Assembly (NCBI GenBank): GCA_900770685.1
Contig: CAAGLC010000061.1
Location: 1-5,261, forward strand
Source: Clostridia bacterium
GTDB lineage: Bacteria > Bacillota > Clostridia > Christensenellales > Borkfalkiaceae
Direction of reading: 5' to 3'
DNA length: 5,261 nucleotides
This document shows, piece by piece, positions 1-5,261 of this stretch. The translations under genes and the position numbers were made by a program. Numbering within the stretch: the first letter of the stretch is position 1; each line of letters starts with the position of its first letter. The notes beneath the pieces are model-generated. The model was not told the DNA's origin, ran no database searches, and saw only the letters and a program-made list of their open reading frames with translations.

Positions 1-220
1 CTTTATTGTTATAGTTCTGAACCATATTGAAAATGTTGTAATTTTTATCGCCTACGATATAGAAAGAAGCAAACACCAACGTTAAAACGGAAACGATAAA
101 CGCTACGAGCGAGATGAATTTTATCGCTTTTTGCACACGTTCCCTTTTCTTTATTTTATTGTACTGTTCTTCTACTTGATCGTATAAAATTTGATTGATT
201 TCTACGGTTTGACTACTCAT
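1..220 (-). CDS. N-terminal part of a single-span membrane protein of unknown function (runs off the left edge)
   Basis: I do not recognise this gene. An open frame starts with ATG at 220 and stays open to the window edge, giving 73 residues. The start is supported by an AAGGA ribosome binding site 7 nt upstream (228-232). Residues 1-34 are polar and charged, with likely helix or short coiled coil (Q15 to K34, including KIKKRERVQKAIK). Residues 35-56 form one strongly hydrophobic segment, followed by a polar region beginning GDKNYNIFN. The basic cluster just before the span suggests N-in, C-out topology with an extracytoplasmic domain beyond the window. It starts 26 bp after the methyltransferase gene with no hairpin between, so it probably belongs to the same transcript. 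The reading frame is seen directly; topology is inferred; function is unknown. Confidence 0.72.
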   Translation of the reverse strand, partial: MSSQTVEINQILYDQVEEQYNKIKKRERVQKAIKFISLVAFIVSVLTLVFASFYIVGDKNYNIFNMVQNYNNK

Positions 221-227
221 ATCTTTT

Positions 228-232
228 TCCTT
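228..232 (-). promoter_or_regulatory. Ribosome binding site of the left-edge membrane protein gene
   Basis: On the minus strand the sequence reads AAAAGGA followed by an A-rich spacer of 7 nt to the ATG at 220. It fixes the start of a gene that is otherwise only partly visible. Confidence 0.6.
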
Positions 233-246
233 TTGTCAATTTATTT

Positions 247-1653
247 TTAACCTTTTCTCGTCATACAAACGAGCGTTTCGACGTGCTTGGTTTGTGGAAA
301 CATATCGAAGGTTTTAACCATTTTAACTTCATATCTTTCTTTAGGCTCTTTTGCCTTTACGATTTCGCCGTTAACTTCTTCTAAAGTTCCTACGATTAAT
401 CCTACGTCACGAGCCAAAGTACTCGGCAAACACGATACGTAAACTATTTTATCGATTTGGCTCTCGTTAATCGCTTTTATTACCTTTAAGTCAACCCCTT
501 TTCTCGGCGGGTCTAAAACTAACGTGGTTTTATTACCCTGACTTTTTTCTTCTTTTATCAAACTTGGTAAAAGTTCTTCGCATTTTCCGTTATAATTGCT
601 AATTTTATCTTGCAATCCGTTTGTTTTTGCAAGTTCGTTAGCTATATCTACGGCTTCCTTAATTATTTCAACGCCTATTGCTTTTTTTGCCTTAACCGAA
701 AGGAGCGCAGTCATTAAACCTGCTCCACTATACGCGTCTATAACCGTGGTAAATTGATCTGCGTCAACTAAATCTCTTACTTCCGAATAAAGTTTTTTAC
801 ATACCGAAGTGTTTACTTGTATAAAACTTTGAACGCCAACTTTATACCTTATTCCTAACATTTCCGAAGAATATTCCTTACTTCCGTACAGAAGTTTATA
901 TTCGTCCCCAAACACGACGTTGGTTTTTTCTCTATTTACGTTTTGAAAAAGGCTAAAATTAAACTTTATCTTTTCTTTCAATATTTCTATTAGTCTATCT
1001 ACACGTTTTAGTTGATTGCCAAGCGTTACCACCGTTATTAAAAGATTATCCTTTACTTCTTTTACAGTTATTTCACGAACTTCACCCTTATGATTAATCT
1101 CGTCGTATCCCTTTACGTTACACTCTATAAAATATTGCTTAAACGCCTCGATTATACCTTTCACCCAATTACCGTTAATCAAGCAATCGCTTATTTCTAC
1201 GACCCTATGAGAGTTGTTAGCGTAAAATCCTATAACCGTTTTATTGTCTTTTTCAACCACGGGTAGTTGAAGTTTATTTCTGTACCTAAACTCTCCGTCT
1301 CCTTTTACCGTTTTATGTACGTCCACGTTTATATTTGCAATCTTTCGAAAACAAGTTTTAACGTTTTGTTCCTTTATATCTAACTGTTTACCGTATCTTA
1401 CGTGTTGAAGTTGACAGCCACCACATTTCCCAAACACGGGACACGCTTCTCTAATTCTCTCTTCGGCTGGAGTGATTACTTCCAATACCTTTCCAAAAGC
1501 ACACGCCTTAGTAACCTTAAGTACCTTATATCTGATTTTTTCTTCCGGCAAAGCAAAAGGGACAAAGACTATCTTGTCCTCGTCCTTCAAAACACCTTCT
1601 CCGTTCATTCCGACGCTCATTACAACGCCTACTCTTTCTTCATTTTTAATCAT
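247..1653 (-). CDS. rlmD: 23S rRNA (uracil-5-)-methyltransferase, RlmD/RumA (TrmA) family
   Basis: SAM-dependent enzyme that methylates C5 of a uridine in 23S rRNA (U1939 in E. coli for RlmD; some Firmicutes homologues, RlmCD, modify two sites, so the exact target is uncertain). The 468-residue length fits the family. Visible in order: an N-terminal TRAM-like RNA-binding region (about 3-58); a 4Fe-4S ligand set C71, C77, C80 and C157, matching the C-x5-C-G-G-C pattern plus distal Cys; SFIQVN at 276-281; SAM-binding DAYSGAG at 306-312 with acidic E329; DPPRKG at 381-386; catalytic C408 in YVSCLPSTLARD; and C-terminal FPQTKHVET with E459 as likely general base. All key residues are present, so it should be active. 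The ATG lies 5 nt after the upstream stop; AAAGG is only 2 nt from it and AAGGA is 16 nt away, so initiation may rely on coupling. An alternative start at Met12 would cut into the TRAM region and is less likely. Confidence 0.95.
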   Translation of the reverse strand: MIKNEERVGVVMSVGMNGEGVLKDEDKIVFVPFALPEEKIRYKVLKVTKACAFGKVLEVITPAEERIREACPVFGKCGGCQLQHVRYGKQLDIKEQNVKTCFRKIANINVDVHKTVKGDGEFRYRNKLQLPVVEKDNKTVIGFYANNSHRVVEISDCLINGNWVKGIIEAFKQYFIECNVKGYDEINHKGEVREITVKEVKDNLLITVVTLGNQLKRVDRLIEILKEKIKFNFSLFQNVNREKTNVVFGDEYKLLYGSKEYSSEMLGIRYKVGVQSFIQVNTSVCKKLYSEVRDLVDADQFTTVIDAYSGAGLMTALLSVKAKKAIGVEIIKEAVDIANELAKTNGLQDKISNYNGKCEELLPSLIKEEKSQGNKTTLVLDPPRKGVDLKVIKAINESQIDKIVYVSCLPSTLARDVGLIVGTLEEVNGEIVKAKEPKERYEVKMVKTFDMFPQTKHVETLVCMTRKG

Positions 1654-1658
1654 AACCT

Positions 1659-2192
1659 TTACTTAAGTATCCTTCTTAAATACCTATCTAAAAAATTTCC
1701 AAGCGTTAAAACGTATCTATCGTACACGTTATAAAAAATTACCCCTAACACTCCTATAAATATATATATATTTTCTTGAATTATTCTAGGCAAATCGTTA
1801 AACGTTATTCCCATTATCTCTACGTAATAAAAATATATTCCGTAAACTGCTCCAACGCACCAAATCATCCCTAAAATGTAAAATAGTATTTTATTTACTT
1901 TTTTTTCTTTGACAATCTCTTTAACTAACGGAAAACTGCCGAAAAACAAAAGAAATGCTGGAACTACGACTAACGTTATATTAAATCCAGTAAAAATAAA
2001 CGCCAATATGCCACTCGCTAAAAAACTTAGAAAACTTGCTTTATACGATTTATAATATAACGGAATCATAACGAAAACTGATGAAATTACCAAACAAAAT
2101 AAATCCACAAAGTTTACGAGCGTTCCTATGGTTAACACTATTGCGCATATCGCCGAACTTATTGCAGATACGGCAATCAACTTGCTTTTCAT
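1659..2192 (-). CDS. Small polytopic membrane protein of unknown function
   Basis: I cannot assign this 177-residue protein to a family with confidence. It is highly hydrophobic, with about six likely membrane segments near residues 5-25, 28-47, 52-70, 71-90, 101-123 and 140-157. A basic loop (KEIVKEKKVNK, 91-101) separates spans four and five, and the C-terminus is a basic amphipathic tail (YDRYVLTLGNFLDRYLRRILK, in part). Size and pattern resemble small substrate-binding (S) subunits of ECF transporters or DUF2232-type membrane proteins, but no diagnostic motif is visible, so that is only a suggestion. The ATG follows the stop of the J-like gene after one base (TAG-T-ATG) and no good ribosome binding site is seen, so translation probably depends on termination of the upstream gene. 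It ends 5 bp before the methyltransferase start. Confidence 0.85.
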   Translation of the reverse strand: MKSKLIAVSAISSAICAIVLTIGTLVNFVDLFCLVISSVFVMIPLYYKSYKASFLSFLASGILAFIFTGFNITLVVVPAFLLFFGSFPLVKEIVKEKKVNKILFYILGMIWCVGAVYGIYFYYVEIMGITFNDLPRIIQENIYIFIGVLGVIFYNVYDRYVLTLGNFLDRYLRRILK

Positions 2193-2193
2193 A

Positions 2194-2799
2194 CTAACAA
2201 CGACAGCACATATTACATGCCATATTCATACAGCACATAGTCGCACACCAAGAACAGCAATCCGACAAGCCGTCCCCTCCCATTTGTGGTTGTTGCGTGG
2301 GATTTCCACTTTCACCGCTATAAGAATTGCCAGCGTTTCCAGAATTAAACTGCCTTTCGTTAAAACTAATCTTTTCTTTTAATTTATAATAGGATTCTGA
2401 ATACTTCTTATTGGACGCATCCATACTCATTGCGATTTCAAGTTGCTTTTTACTCTCGTTAATCCAATTCTTTTTATAAAAAACAACTGCTTGCAAATAA
2501 TGCCACTCTGCGTCACGGCAAGTGATTGAATCTAAGCCTTCTTGCGCTTTTGCAAGTTCGCCTTGCTTTAAGAGTTTTTCTATCTCTTTATAATCGTTAT
2601 CGCCGTCGCATTGCATTTTACTCTTAATTTCTGCATAGGCAGTTTCAAGCATAGTCAAATTTTTTGCAGCTTCATTGCCCTGTTCTCCTTCTAAGAACCT
2701 TTCCTTAGAATACTGCGCTTTCTTTTTTTCGTACGCGCTTTCGATTTCTTCTATACTTGCATTTTCATCTACACCTAAAATTCTGTAGTATTCTTGCAT
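2194..2799 (-). CDS. Degenerate J-domain-like protein with TPR-like helices and cysteine-rich C-terminus
   Basis: A 201-residue protein. Residues 3-60 align with a DnaJ J domain: YYRILGVDENASIEEIESAY matches helices I and II, and ETAYAEIKS matches helix III. The HPD tripeptide that stimulates Hsp70 ATPase is absent; the region after helix II reads AQYSKERFLEG. Residues 71-140 look like two TPR-type helical hairpins (EIEKLLKQGELAKAQEGLDSI, then AEWHYLQAVVFYKKNWINESK, each in part). A Gly/Ser/Asn/Gln-rich linker (150-178) leads to a tail with nine cysteines in the last 21 residues (181, 182, 185, 189, 190, 195, 198, 199, 201). The start is supported by GGAG 8 nt upstream and overlaps the end of the DUF5685 gene by 25 bp. 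A canonical co-chaperone role is unlikely without HPD; a scaffold or metal/thiol-binding role is inference. No signal peptide or membrane span is visible. Confidence 0.9.
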   Translation of the reverse strand: MQEYYRILGVDENASIEEIESAYEKKKAQYSKERFLEGEQGNEAAKNLTMLETAYAEIKSKMQCDGDNDYKEIEKLLKQGELAKAQEGLDSITCRDAEWHYLQAVVFYKKNWINESKKQLEIAMSMDASNKKYSESYYKLKEKISFNERQFNSGNAGNSYSGESGNPTQQPQMGGDGLSDCCSWCATMCCMNMACNMCCRC

Positions 2800-3638
2800 T
2801 TTTTCTTCTCCATTACCCTCTTCGTTTCTTTAATCAATCCACGTTGCAAAACGTTGTCGCATAAATCGTGATTGAATTTATAATTTATTTTAGTTGATAG
2901 CTCGCCTATTCTATTCAATACTGCACTAAATATTAATACGACTTCGCTACCAGCCTTATCCATTAATTGTTGTTTGCTTTTATATCCATACGCGTTATAG
3001 AAAACGTTAAAACTCTTTTTCTTGATATCTTTATCGTAATCGTCAACTGCGTCGATTAAATATACCCACTTACCTATGTTATAGGCAATCTCGCTAAGTT
3101 CTTCAGTTATTTTTTCACCTACTAAAATTTTAACGACTTCTGCCATCATATTTCCAAAGGGGTCTGCCGAAAGATCAATGCTATCGGTATTTTCCTTTTG
3201 TAACGCATTGAGTTTTTTATACATTTGGTTGACGCTTTGCTCCATTTCCGGCTCTCTTTTTTTTGCCCTCCTATAACTGGAAGTGAAAAACAATTTGCCG
3301 GTTTTACCCTTTTCCTTATCGTCAACCGCGTCCTTTAATTTATAGTACGCTAAAATTACGTTTAAGCAGGCTATCCTTTCGGTTAGAGCATCTACGTTTG
3401 CGATAGGTCTTTTCCCTATTCTATGAATAACGCAATGCTCTTTTTTTATCGTAACGTCCTTTCCTAATACGTTATGCAAAAGCGTTGATAAAAAAGCCAA
3501 ATCGTAATTCAACAAAAATCTCGCTTTTTGCCCACACGATTTTCCTATACCCTTACATAAACCACAGTACATTGCTTTATATAATACGGTATCTTTAACG
3601 TACATATTTGGCGTGTCACTTTTTACGTAACCGAACAT
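2775..3638 (-). CDS. DUF5685 family protein
   Basis: A 287-residue protein recognisable by its MFGYVKSD start and YCGLCKGIG segment, typical of the DUF5685 family common in Clostridia; the family has no established function. It is predicted mostly alpha-helical and soluble. C25-x2-C28 and C69-x2-H72 (in EHCVIHR) could together form a metal site. Two acidic segments stand out: KLKDAVDDKEKGK with D103, D106 and D107, and LIDAVDDYDKDIKKK with D196, D199, D200, D202 and D204. Their arrangement in a helical protein recalls the paired Asp-rich motifs of squalene/phytoene-synthase-like enzymes; this is inference. The ATG overlaps the trpS stop by one base (TAATG), with AAGGA 10 nt upstream at 3649-3653. 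The 3' end overlaps the J-like gene by 25 bp. The family call is from memory of its motifs, not from a search. Confidence 0.88.
   Translation of the reverse strand: MFGYVKSDTPNMYVKDTVLYKAMYCGLCKGIGKSCGQKARFLLNYDLAFLSTLLHNVLGKDVTIKKEHCVIHRIGKRPIANVDALTERIACLNVILAYYKLKDAVDDKEKGKTGKLFFTSSYRRAKKREPEMEQSVNQMYKKLNALQKENTDSIDLSADPFGNMMAEVVKILVGEKITEELSEIAYNIGKWVYLIDAVDDYDKDIKKKSFNVFYNAYGYKSKQQLMDKAGSEVVLIFSAVLNRIGELSTKINYKFNHDLCDNVLQRGLIKETKRVMEKKKCKNTTEF
2805..2811 (-). promoter_or_regulatory. Ribosome binding site of the J-like gene, inside the DUF5685 coding region
   Basis: The minus strand reads GGAGAAG, with the GGAG core 8 nt before the ATG at 2799. It lies within the last codons of the upstream gene and decides the overlapping start, supporting a real 25-bp overlap and not a mis-called start. 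Confidence 0.65.
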
Positions 3639-4642
3639 TATCCTCTTTTCCTTAAAACTAATCCTACTTTCTTATATACTTTCCCTAAAGTCTTATACGC
3701 TAACCTTTCCGCTCTCTCAGCGCCTATTTTTAGAACTTCGTCTAAATACGCTTTATCGGATAAAATTCTATTCTTTTCCTGTCTTATAGGTTCAATGGTT
3801 TCTATTACCGCTTCGCCTACGGCGCTCTTAAACTCACCGTAGCCTTTACCGTCAAATTCTTTTTCCGCCTGCTCGATACTTTTATTCGTAAACGCGCTAT
3901 ATATAGTTAATAAGTTACTTATTCCCTTTTTCTCTTCAGAATATATAATCTTATCGTCGCTATCGGTTACTGCGCGCTTAAACTTTCTTCTTACGGTATC
4001 AGGATCGTCGTCCATTGAAATAAAGGCATTTAGGTTGGCGTCTGATTTACTCATTTTTCTATCGGGTTCTGCCAAACTCATTACCCTTGCGGCAGATTTT
4101 CCAATATACGGTTCTGGAACTTTGAAAGTTTCAGAGTATCTATTGTTAAACCTTATAGCCAAATCTCTTGCAAGTTCTAGATGTTGCTTTTGGTCTGCGC
4201 CAATTGGAACTAATTCCGTTTGATAAAGTAAGATGTCTGCCGCCATTAATACCGGATAATCCATAAGTCCCATATTAACGTTATCTTCATTTTTCTTGCT
4301 CTTGTCTTTATACTGCGTCATTCTTGCAAGTTCGCCTGGATAACATATTGTATTTAACACCCACGCCAATTCTGCGTGCGCAGATACGTGTGATTGCGCA
4401 AATAATATAGATTGGTTTACGTCTATCCCACAAGCTAGATATAACGCCGTCAATTCATATACGTTTTTTCTTAACGTCGCTGGATCTTGCTTAACCGTTA
4501 ACGTATGTAAATCGGCAAGGGAAAATATACTCAAATAATCGTTTTGTAATTTCTTGAAATTCCTTAACGCTCCGAGATAATTTCCTATCGTTAATATTCC
4601 ACTCGGCTGAATTGCCGAAAATAAAACTTTTTTTTCTTCCAT
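3638..4642 (-). CDS. trpS: Tryptophanyl-tRNA synthetase (class I)
   Basis: Charges tRNA(Trp) with tryptophan in the cytoplasm. The 334 residues are close to the 328 of the Geobacillus stearothermophilus enzyme, and similarity is clear throughout. Motifs: QPSG (12-15) followed by the HIGH-type signature TIGN (18-21); AADILLY with D136, equivalent to the indole-recognising Asp132 of the Geobacillus enzyme; GADQKQHLELARD (148-160); KMSKS at 196-200; and the anticodon-region signature GISNLL plus GKGYGEFK. No catalytic motif is damaged. The start is supported by AAAGGG 7 nt upstream (4650-4655). It sits 22 bp downstream of thrC, and its stop overlaps the next start as TAATG. No leader, T-box or terminator is visible in the short gap, so any amino-acid-responsive control would have to act upstream of thrC, outside the window. 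Confidence 0.98.
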   Translation of the reverse strand: MEEKKVLFSAIQPSGILTIGNYLGALRNFKKLQNDYLSIFSLADLHTLTVKQDPATLRKNVYELTALYLACGIDVNQSILFAQSHVSAHAELAWVLNTICYPGELARMTQYKDKSKKNEDNVNMGLMDYPVLMAADILLYQTELVPIGADQKQHLELARDLAIRFNNRYSETFKVPEPYIGKSAARVMSLAEPDRKMSKSDANLNAFISMDDDPDTVRRKFKRAVTDSDDKIIYSEEKKGISNLLTIYSAFTNKSIEQAEKEFDGKGYGEFKSAVGEAVIETIEPIRQEKNRILSDKAYLDEVLKIGAERAERLAYKTLGKVYKKVGLVLRKRG

Positions 4643-4649
4643 TTTATTA

Positions 4650-4655
4650 CCCTTT
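4650..4655 (-). promoter_or_regulatory. Ribosome binding site of trpS
   Basis: The minus strand reads AAAGGG with a 7-nt AT-rich spacer to the ATG at 4642. It lies in the 22-bp gap after the thrC stop and supports the chosen start. Confidence 0.55.
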
Positions 4656-4664
4656 TCTTTTTAG

Positions 4665-5244
4665 TTAAAAACCGTTTATAAATTCGTTTACGGCTTTTTC
4701 CGTTTGCGTTCTATCCACCGTTTCGGTAAATCTTACTTTTTTAGTTTTTAATTCTTTTAACGCATCCGGCACGGGCATTCCCGTTTCGTTCTCTAATTTA
4801 TTACTTGCCACAAACGCGTCCGTCACGCTCTTTCCCGTTATCGCTTTTAATACGCTTTGTGGGAATTTATACGGGCTTGCAGTTGATAACACTACCGTTT
4901 TTGAGCCGTTTTCCGTATATGACTTGAATTTTTTCTCTACGTTTATCGCTACCGCCGTGTGAGGATCTAAAACGTATCCGTATTCTTCAAAAAATTCGTT
5001 TATAGTTTGAGAGCACTCCTCTTCGTCACAAAAATCGGCGTAATATTCTTTTTCAAGTTTATCAGTTTCTTCTGCCGTTATTTGATATTTACCATAGGTT
5101 TTTAATTCTTCCATTCTCTTAGCAGTTAAATCTGCATCCCTATCCGATAGTTCAAACAAAAGCCTTTCTAAGTTGCTTGAAATCAATATGTCCATTGAGG
5201 GAGAAGTGGTTTTGAAAAATTCCCTATTAGCATCGTACGAACCG
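4665..5244 (-). CDS. thrC: Threonine synthase, C-terminal part (5' end lost at the contig edge)
   Basis: Threonine synthase is the PLP enzyme that converts O-phosphohomoserine to threonine. About 192 C-terminal residues are present, roughly 40% of a family member of about 490; the PLP-lysine region is outside the window. Family landmarks, numbered from the first genuine residue (Gly): YDANREF (3-9), SPSMDILISSNLERLL (14-29), LDPHTAVA (92-99) and TVVLSTASPYKFP (116-128). Translation of the open frame to the very edge would add Met/Val-Cys-Ser-Ser-Asp-Leu, but those six residues come from adapter sequence (5245-5261) plus one base, so the apparent GTG start at 5261 is false. The gene ends with TAA at 4665-4667, 22 bp before trpS. 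The truncation is an assembly artefact and not evidence of a pseudogene. Confidence 0.95.
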
Positions 5245-5261
5245 AGATCGGAAGAGCACAC
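5245..5261 (+). other. Illumina TruSeq adapter remnant (non-genomic)
   Basis: The last 17 bases read AGATCGGAAGAGCACAC, an exact match to the first 17 bases of the standard TruSeq read-1 adapter. On the minus strand they encode the telltale (V/M)CSSD(L) N-terminus seen in many metagenomic proteins. The genomic sequence therefore ends at about 5244; a base or two of ambiguity at the junction is possible. Confidence 0.97.

Noticed and set aside
211..239. TTGACA on the minus strand (234-239) as a -35 element for the left-edge gene
   Set aside because: At 17-nt spacing the -10 position reads GTAGTC, with no resemblance to TATAAT, and falls inside the coding region; transcription from there would lose the ribosome binding site and start codon.
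1402..1734. Plus-strand open frames over the methyltransferase gene (also one at 1472-1666)
   Set aside because: They lie antisense to a well-conserved gene, are rich in Ser/Thr/Phe/Leu as expected for the reverse of purine-rich coding DNA, and have no recognisable domain.
1760..1770. Alternating AT run in the membrane protein gene as a phase-variable repeat
   Set aside because: Only about five dinucleotide units, and they encode an Asn-Ile-Tyr-Ile-Phe stretch that fits the membrane span; too short to argue for slippage control.
2128..2382. Plus-strand open frame of 84 codons opposite the J-like and membrane genes
   Set aside because: Its Thr/Ala/His/Ile-rich translation mirrors the Cys/Gly/Asn codons of the genuine genes and shows no family signature.
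4035..4223. Plus-strand open frame of 62 codons inside trpS
   Set aside because: It overlaps the KMSKS and active-site region of trpS on the opposite strand and has no independent support.
4628..4635. Run of eight A residues (minus strand) just after the trpS start, and a similar run at 3257-3264 in DUF5685, as programmed frameshift sites
   Set aside because: Both genes continue in the correct frame with intact motifs, no alternative frame product is apparent, and such runs are common in AT-rich coding DNA.
4643..4664. T-box or attenuator before trpS
   Set aside because: The gap to thrC is only 22 bp, enough for the ribosome binding site but not for a structured leader.
4665..5244. thrC as a genuinely truncated gene or pseudogene
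   Set aside because: The missing 5' part is fully explained by the contig ending in adapter sequence; what remains is an intact frame with conserved motifs.

Overview
The window is a compact stretch of AT-rich bacterial DNA in which every supported gene lies on the minus strand. The Shine-Dalgarno style starts, tight junctions, AT-rich coding and protein families (a Bacillus-type TrpRS, an RlmD-type methyltransferase, a DUF5685 protein beside a J-like protein) point to a Firmicutes (Bacillota) genome, most likely Clostridia. The rank below that is not readable from the sequence. The piece looks like an assembled metagenomic contig, because its right edge is a sequencing-adapter remnant and not genome.

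In the direction of transcription (right to left) the layout is: the C-terminal part of threonine synthase (thrC, cut by the contig end); trpS; a DUF5685 protein; a degenerate J-domain/TPR protein with a cysteine-rich tail; a small polytopic membrane protein; a 23S rRNA uracil-5-methyltransferase of the RlmD/RumA family; and the start of a single-span membrane protein that leaves the left edge. Junctions are 22 bp, a 1-bp TAATG overlap, a 25-bp overlap, 1 bp, 5 bp and 26 bp. I see no terminator hairpin or convincing promoter between genes, so the segment reads as one long transcription unit with several translationally coupled starts.

The outer genes are housekeeping: threonine synthesis, tRNA(Trp) charging and rRNA methylation. 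The part without an established job is the trio at 1659-3638. The DUF5685 protein has a CxxC...CxxH pattern and two aspartate-rich segments, the J-like protein has lost the HPD motif and ends in nine cysteines within 21 residues, and the third is a roughly six-span membrane protein. Their overlaps and 1-bp spacing suggest coordinated production, and they are the best candidate here for an undescribed functional module.

There are no RNA genes, CRISPR arrays, insertion sequences, attachment sites or origins that I can support, and no gene-free stretch longer than about 30 bases.
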